This document shows positions 57,016 through 64,000 of a DNA stretch of 64,000 bases, piece by piece. Below the pieces are notes generated by a model. That model saw only the letters and a list, made by a program, of their open reading frames with translations, did no database searches and was not told where the DNA came from. A program made the position numbers and the translations under genes. Location of the stretch: assembly GCF_014698505.1 (NCBI RefSeq), contig NZ_JACJTD010000003.1, forward strand, positions 124,001 to 188,000, given 5' to 3'. How positions within the stretch are numbered: position 1 is the stretch's first letter; every line of letters begins with the position of its first letter. The DNA is from Nostoc foliaceum FACHB-393. Its GTDB lineage: Bacteria; Cyanobacteriota; Cyanobacteriia; Cyanobacteriales; Nostocaceae.

Positions 57016-57906
57016 ATGACTACTTCTGAATTAACTAATTTTGAGCAAAAAAACCAAAGTAAGGTTTCTGATAGGATTGAAAATTTATCTTCTCCATCAG
57101 ATGAAAAAAAGTTGTTTAACTTGAAGGTAATTGAGTATTTATTACTTGCAGCTTTTGTATCTTCTGGACTCTTTATTATTTTTCTTTCAGATGATAAAAA
57201 AGTTGTAATTTCTGGAGCAGTATCTCTAACATTTTTGTTTTTTTTATTGCTCATCAATAGACAAGTATTTCAGAACTATAAGAAGGCCGCTTATCAGTCT
57301 GAACTCACCAAAAAAGCTGAACTCTATAGTTATCTATTGACTAACCCTAATTCATGGGATAAAGATACGCTGACTCTGACAAGAGGGAAGGCTTTACAAT
57401 ACAGCCAAGACTTAATAGACGATTATAAAAGAATTAGAGGTGTATCAAGGAACCTTTACTATAGTTTGCAAATTGCGACAGTAATTTTATCAGGAGTCAC
57501 ACCGATTTTAGTTCTGGTAGACAAATTAGAAGCTGGACAAGCTTGGCTCAAGTGGCTCCCTGTAATTTGCCCAGCTATTGCTTCTATAGTTGCCAGTATA
57601 GTTACCTCTTTTCCTTTTCAGAAGAATTCGCTTGCTGCTAATACAGCCGTTGAATTGTTAGAAGCTGAACAAGAGAAATTTATATTGGGAGTGACTCCGC
57701 CTTATCGTTGCTATGATGTGTCTGACGAAGCCCAACAGCAACAAAAGGCAAGTCAAGCATTAGAATACTTTATTGTTCAAGTGAACAACATCCATCTCAA
57801 CCAATTGCAACAAACGAGTGAGACGCAATCAGAGAAAACAGAATCACCTTCATCTAATGAGTCAAACAAAGCAGGAGCAGAGGTAACGAACGAAAAGAGC
57901 ACCTGA
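57016..57906 (+). CDS. DUF4231-type membrane protein
   Basis: 296 residues. Two close hydrophobic helices near residues 40-80 (VIEYLLLAAFVSSGLFIIFLS and AVSLTFLFFLLLIN). A second pair lies near 160-200 (LYYSLQIATVILSGVTPILVLV and WLPVICPAIASIVASIVTSF), which with RGVSRNLYY and FPFQKNSLAANTAVELLEAEQEKF matches the DUF4231 pattern. Polar tail. Function unknown. GAGG lies eight bases before the ATG. A terminator follows. Confidence 0.75.
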   Translation: MTTSELTNFEQKNQSKVSDRIENLSSPSDEKKLFNLKVIEYLLLAAFVSSGLFIIFLSDDKKVVISGAVSLTFLFFLLLINRQVFQNYKKAAYQSELTKKAELYSYLLTNPNSWDKDTLTLTRGKALQYSQDLIDDYKRIRGVSRNLYYSLQIATVILSGVTPILVLVDKLEAGQAWLKWLPVICPAIASIVASIVTSFPFQKNSLAANTAVELLEAEQEKFILGVTPPYRCYDVSDEAQQQQKASQALEYFIVQVNNIHLNQLQQTSETQSEKTESPSSNESNKAGAEVTNEKST

Positions 57907-57997
57907 TTAGCTAATTGTGATGTGGTCACGAATCAGTCGAGTCTTCTTCGTAGTTATTGTTTTAAATAGGATTTATTCAGACTGGCTCGAAAGTCTC

Positions 57998-58030
57998 AGA
58001 TTCCCGCCTTTTCTAAAAAGTCGGGAATCT
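57998..58030 (+). terminator. Terminator after the DUF4231 gene
   Basis: AGATTCCCG and CGGGAATCT with an inner CCTTTT/AAAAG pairing, followed by TATTGTTATT. It lies 92 bases after the stop. The rest of 57907-58229 shows nothing else. Confidence 0.6.
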
Positions 58031-58229
58031 TATTGTTATTCCACTTCAGTATTGCTTGTGCCAATCGCTGCCTAATCTGCAACATTTAACCCTACTTGTG
58101 TGCGAAGCCTTTTGCCGACTTCTGAAACATAGCTGGGTTTGTGATTAAAAGTGGTGTGAATCCAAAGTCAGTATTGGGTCAATCAGGTCAGGTTTTTTTG
58201 TTAAGAACTAAAGATTAGAGGATTAGATT

Positions 58230-58797
58230 ATGACTGAATCTATCGAGTTGAATTTGGATGTTGAGAGTGGGCAACCCCAACTGAGTTTGAGTACCGCAGC
58301 TGCGCGTAACTTGGCAACGACAACCAAATCTGCGCCACAGATGCAGGAGATTACATCGCGGTGGGCAGACCAAGGGTGGCACTTATCGGGTAAACCGTCG
58401 ATTGACCTATGCCATTGGCGTTGGCAAGTATGACGAACAGACCGTGTTGGGTGTGTTGGCTGACGGTGACTATTTTGGCGATCGCATCTTAGTAGAGCCT
58501 CAGAGCAATTGGGAGTTCACAGTCCAGGCAGTCACCCGAACCACAGTATTAGTGCTACCACAACAGGCGTTTCGAGAACTGCTCAATCAGTCACAGGCAC
58601 TACAGGCTCACGTTGATCGCTTCAGAACCCGCCCACAAGTCCCACAGAACAAGTACGGTGAAGCTGCGATCGCTTTAACTTCGGGGCATATCGGGGAGAC
58701 TGAGTTGCCGGGAACCTTCGTAGATTATGAACTTTCACCCCGTGAATATGAGTTGAGCGTCGCTCAAACCGTGTTGCGGGTGAAAGTTGAAATATAA
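58230..58797 (+). pseudogene. Decayed family 2B encapsulin shell gene
   Basis: The first about 45 codons ([20 protein letters not shown], then [21 protein letters not shown]) match the N-terminal arm of family 2B encapsulins. After SRW a short deletion shifts the frame; the next frame reads [15 protein letters not shown], then jumps at [23 protein letters not shown] into the late part of the cyclic-nucleotide-binding-like insert, losing roughly 80-100 residues. It goes on to GTFVDYELSPREYELSVAQTVLRV and stops. The HK97-fold shell body (over 200 residues) is gone. Intact proteins are about 450-480 residues. Confidence 0.85.
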
Positions 58798-58873
58798 ATG
58801 AGGGTATAGGCAATTTGTGAAGTTGCTAATACCCTCAAATCAACATGCTAGGTTTTTGTAGTAGCGTATAGGT

Positions 58874-60148
58874 CTAAGTTAATGCCTGAGCAACTGCTGC
58901 CGAAAGTGACTCGTTTGCTGCTTGCTTCAACAATTCGGCTTTATCGGTCTGTTCCCAAGGTAAGTCTAAATCAGCCCGCCCAAAATGACCGTAAGCCGCG
59001 ACGTCCTGATAAAAACGTCCGCCTCGTTCACTTGGTAAGTTGCGTAAGTTGAAGGTATGAATAATCCCTGCTGGTCGCAGTTCAAAGTGCTGGTTAATTA
59101 ATTCCAGTAAGGTTTCTTCATCCACTTTACCAGTGCCAAAGGTATCTACTAGAATGCTTGTTGGTCGCGCTACGCCAATAGCATAGGATAGCTGAATTTC
59201 AACTTTTTCTGCTAACCCAGCGGCGACAATATTTTTCGCGACATAGCGAGCCGCATAGGCAGCAGAACGGTCTACCTTTGTGGGGTCTTTTCCAGAAAAA
59301 GCGCCGCCACCATGTCGTGAATAGCCACCGTAAGTGTCAACAATTATTTTCCGTCCTGTCAGACCAGAGTCTCCCTGAGGACCACCAACGACAAATTTGC
59401 CAGTGGGGTTGACTAAAAAACGTGTTTCCTGATTAGGCTTAACATCAATGTCGCCAAAAACAGGTTCGACCACTGCTGACCAGAGGTCTTGTTTAATTTT
59501 GGCTTGTACAGCCGTCTCATCCGTAATTTCCCCCATACTGGCTGTATGCTGGGTGGAAATTAGAATAGTATCAATACCTACTGGGCGTCCATCTTCGTAG
59601 ACCACAGTTACTTGGGTTTTACCGTCAGGACGCAGGTATGAAAGTTCACCCGTTTTGCGAACTGCTGCCAATCGGCGAGCAATGCGGTGGGCAAGACTGA
59701 TGGGTAAGGGCATCAGTTCTGGTGTTTCGTTACTGGCAAAACCGAACATTATACCTTGATCGCCCGCACCAATTTTGTCGAATAGCTCATCACTATCTTG
59801 CTGGCGAGTTTCTTGGGCGGTGTTAACGCCTTGGGCGATATCAGGTGATTGTTCGTCTAAAGCCAGCAGAACGCTGGTGCTATTAGCAGAAAAGCCATTA
59901 TCGGCATTGGTATAGCCAATTTCGGCAATTTTTTTGCGGGCGAGATTGACGAAATTAACATTGGCTTTGGTGGTTATTTCACCAGTGATTAGCACCAAAC
60001 CAGTATTAACTACTACTTCAGCAGCGACACGGCTGCTGGGGTCATGTGTCAGTAGGGCATCCAGAATGGTATCAGAAATCTGATCGCAGATTTTATCTGG
60101 ATGACCTTCGGTAACTGACTCGGAGGTAAATAAATATCGACGAGACAA
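58874..60148 (-). CDS. metK: S-adenosylmethionine synthetase
   Basis: 424 residues. Makes AdoMet from methionine and ATP in the cytoplasm. Motifs: [18 protein letters not shown] at the N-terminus, the loop [12 protein letters not shown] (near residue 132), and [19 protein letters not shown] (near 280). Slightly longer than E. coli MetK (384), as in other cyanobacteria. AGGAGGAA lies close before the ATG (60148). Highly conserved, probably essential. Confidence 0.97.
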   Translation of the reverse strand: MSRRYLFTSESVTEGHPDKICDQISDTILDALLTHDPSSRVAAEVVVNTGLVLITGEITTKANVNFVNLARKKIAEIGYTNADNGFSANSTSVLLALDEQSPDIAQGVNTAQETRQQDSDELFDKIGAGDQGIMFGFASNETPELMPLPISLAHRIARRLAAVRKTGELSYLRPDGKTQVTVVYEDGRPVGIDTILISTQHTASMGEITDETAVQAKIKQDLWSAVVEPVFGDIDVKPNQETRFLVNPTGKFVVGGPQGDSGLTGRKIIVDTYGGYSRHGGGAFSGKDPTKVDRSAAYAARYVAKNIVAAGLAEKVEIQLSYAIGVARPTSILVDTFGTGKVDEETLLELINQHFELRPAGIIHTFNLRNLPSERGGRFYQDVAAYGHFGRADLDLPWEQTDKAELLKQAANESLSAAVAQALT

Positions 60149-60356
60149 AGCAAATTCCTCCTTTCTTGGGTTTTTTTCGCTGACTAAATGTGAGTATTTA
60201 GTTCAACTACCTAATTTATGAAATCATAACAATATTTATACTTCAGTAGTTAGTATCTTCTTGATATTGATAAAAATCACTAACTATAAGGTAAGTATCT
60301 GTAAAGAAGACAAATGTATGTTAATTATTTTTTGGTTAAAATGTATTTAATAACAC

Positions 60357-60387
60357 AAAAAAAGGGGGACACCCGGAAGCGCCCCCA
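60357..60387 (-). terminator. Terminator of prk
   Basis: On the minus strand a GGGGG/CCCCC stem with a 13-base loop (60364-60386) is followed by seven T. It starts 27 bases after the prk stop. The AT-rich stretch 60149-60356 holds the metK promoter; nothing else seen. Confidence 0.75.
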
Positions 60388-60413
60388 CAAGCTTTGACAC
60401 AAACACTGCTGCT

Positions 60414-61418
60414 TTAAACCTGAACCGCTAACTTTGCTTCTGTAGCTGTCAACCGCTCATAGGCAGCACGCATTTTCAAACCTGTAAGCACTTGGAAGAA
60501 ACCAGTACCATTGTTGGAACCTGGATACTCACGGTGCTGGAGTAACAAGTGAGTCAATTCGCCTTGATATTTAGTGGATGTATTGCTGAGATGGGTTTCG
60601 ATATAAATTACTTCTTCCAAGTTGTCAAATTGACCATCTACCTCTAGTACTGAGACATAGCGCCCGTAGTAAACATCTGAACCGTAGTACAGTTGCATAC
60701 CAGGATAAGAACAGGTCAGCTTGCGTCCACAAGGAGTCCAATTAATTGTTGACCCTTCATCAAACAGGTAGGTTGGATCAAAGCCTTCCTTACCTTCCCT
60801 TTGGAGCATACGTACCCTTAAGACTCTACGCTCGGTGTCGTTTTTGATTAAGTTTGTGGGCAATACCTGGAGAACCACATCGGCAAATTCTCTTTGTGGT
60901 TCAATAAACTTTTCAAAGTCAGGTTTGCGGGAATTGATTTGCGCTAACACATCTTCGTAGCGATGACCGCGTTCAGCCATATCTCGCTGGATTTTCCAGG
61001 CAATTTTGACCTCATCGCTAATGTCAAAATAAACACTGAAGTCGATTAGCGATCGCACCCGCTCATCATATAAAGGATGCAGCCCTTCAACAACTATAAT
61101 ATGATTCGGCTCCACCCGCTCTGGCGGATCAATCAAGCCGGTTTCGTGGTTGTAAATCGGCTTATCAATCGCTTGACCACTTTTGAGCGTTTTAATTTGC
61201 TCATACATCAGGTCAAAATTGTTCGCCCTGGGGTCTAAAGCCGTTATCCCAGTTTCTTTACGCTGTTTGCGATCCAGGGAATGATAGTCATCCAAGCAAA
61301 TGACTGTCATTAAATCTTCACCAAACAAATCTATCAAACGACGCAAAAACGTAGATTTACCGCACCCAGAGTCTCCGGCTACTCCAATCAGTACCACGCG
61401 TTCCGGCTTACTTGTCAT
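60414..61418 (-). CDS. prk: Phosphoribulokinase
   Basis: 334 residues. Phosphorylates ribulose 5-phosphate to RuBP in the Calvin cycle. Walker A GVAGDSGCGKSTFLRR (residues 12-27) contains the regulatory Cys, and the second redox Cys is in VICLDDYHSLDRKQRK, so thioredoxin/CP12 control is expected. IIVVEGLHPLYDERVRSL is also conserved. Normal cyanobacterial length. Confidence 0.97.
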   Translation of the reverse strand: MTSKPERVVLIGVAGDSGCGKSTFLRRLIDLFGEDLMTVICLDDYHSLDRKQRKETGITALDPRANNFDLMYEQIKTLKSGQAIDKPIYNHETGLIDPPERVEPNHIIVVEGLHPLYDERVRSLIDFSVYFDISDEVKIAWKIQRDMAERGHRYEDVLAQINSRKPDFEKFIEPQREFADVVLQVLPTNLIKNDTERRVLRVRMLQREGKEGFDPTYLFDEGSTINWTPCGRKLTCSYPGMQLYYGSDVYYGRYVSVLEVDGQFDNLEEVIYIETHLSNTSTKYQGELTHLLLQHREYPGSNNGTGFFQVLTGLKMRAAYERLTATEAKLAVQV

Positions 61419-63972
<2,554 letters not shown>

Positions 63973-64000
63973 ATGAGTCATTAGTCATTGGTCATTAGTT
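63973..64000. repeat. TCATTAG heptamers at the window end
   Basis: GTCATTA/GTCATTG units directly after petH, continuing past the window. STRR-type. Confidence 0.5.

Overview
The window is a chromosomal stretch from a filamentous, heterocyst-type cyanobacterium of the Nostoc/Anabaena group. Four things point there: the very frequent HIP1 octamer GCGATCGC; the oxygenic photosynthesis genes (psbV, petE, petJ, petH, prk, por, crtP, crtB, crtH); heptameric short tandem repeats (STRR) and small dispersed palindromes between genes; and proteins close to known Nostoc ones. The genus assignment is an inference from these signs, since no search was run.

Layout. 0-5 kb: start of upp (minus strand), crtH, a carboxymuconolactone-decarboxylase-like gene divergent from its probable TetR regulator, purT. 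5-14 kb: pentapeptide protein, ABC-2 exporter pair, MscS channel, leuB, pilD, accD, MFS transporter. 15-18.7 kb: CUT1 sugar ABC importer genes interrupted by a 42-bp heptamer-based repeat array and a TA-flanked miniature element. 18.8-21 kb: lumenal electron carriers psbV, petE and petJ. 21-30 kb: TonB-like protein, lipase-like hydrolase, an unusual cytochrome b6 paralog, CPA antiporter, tRNA-Glu, SRPBCC protein and a histidine-kinase-like protein without its phospho-acceptor His. 30.9-35.2 kb, the most unusual region: a ribbon-helix-helix-like gene divergent from a structured RNA leader plus a small HNH nuclease gene and a partner gene, then a 17-member tRNA gene array. Many of these tRNAs are degenerate or interrupted, three at the same T-loop position. 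35-47 kb: nagZ-like gene, crtP-crtB, tRNA-Ser, amino-acid-type binding protein, porin-like protein, sdhA, a small DUF6887/DUF6888-like pair, por. 48-52.7 kb: a 17-repeat ELWxxDGT protein, then a yybP-ykoY-type Mn2+ riboswitch in front of an mnx-like Mn exporter. 53-64 kb: TPR protein, basic-tail protein, HcyBio/DUF39 protein, DUF4231 protein, a decayed family 2B encapsulin pseudogene, metK, prk and petH.

How genes work together. crtP-crtB (overlapping) and crtH supply three carotenoid steps. psbV, petE, petJ and petH cover lumenal and stromal electron transfer, and prk belongs to the Calvin cycle. The ABC exporter pair, the CUT1 importer, crtP-crtB and the kinase-SRPBCC pair look like operons from spacing or overlap. 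The RNA leader, HNH nuclease and tRNA array have promoters of the same shape, which suggests one co-regulated unit.
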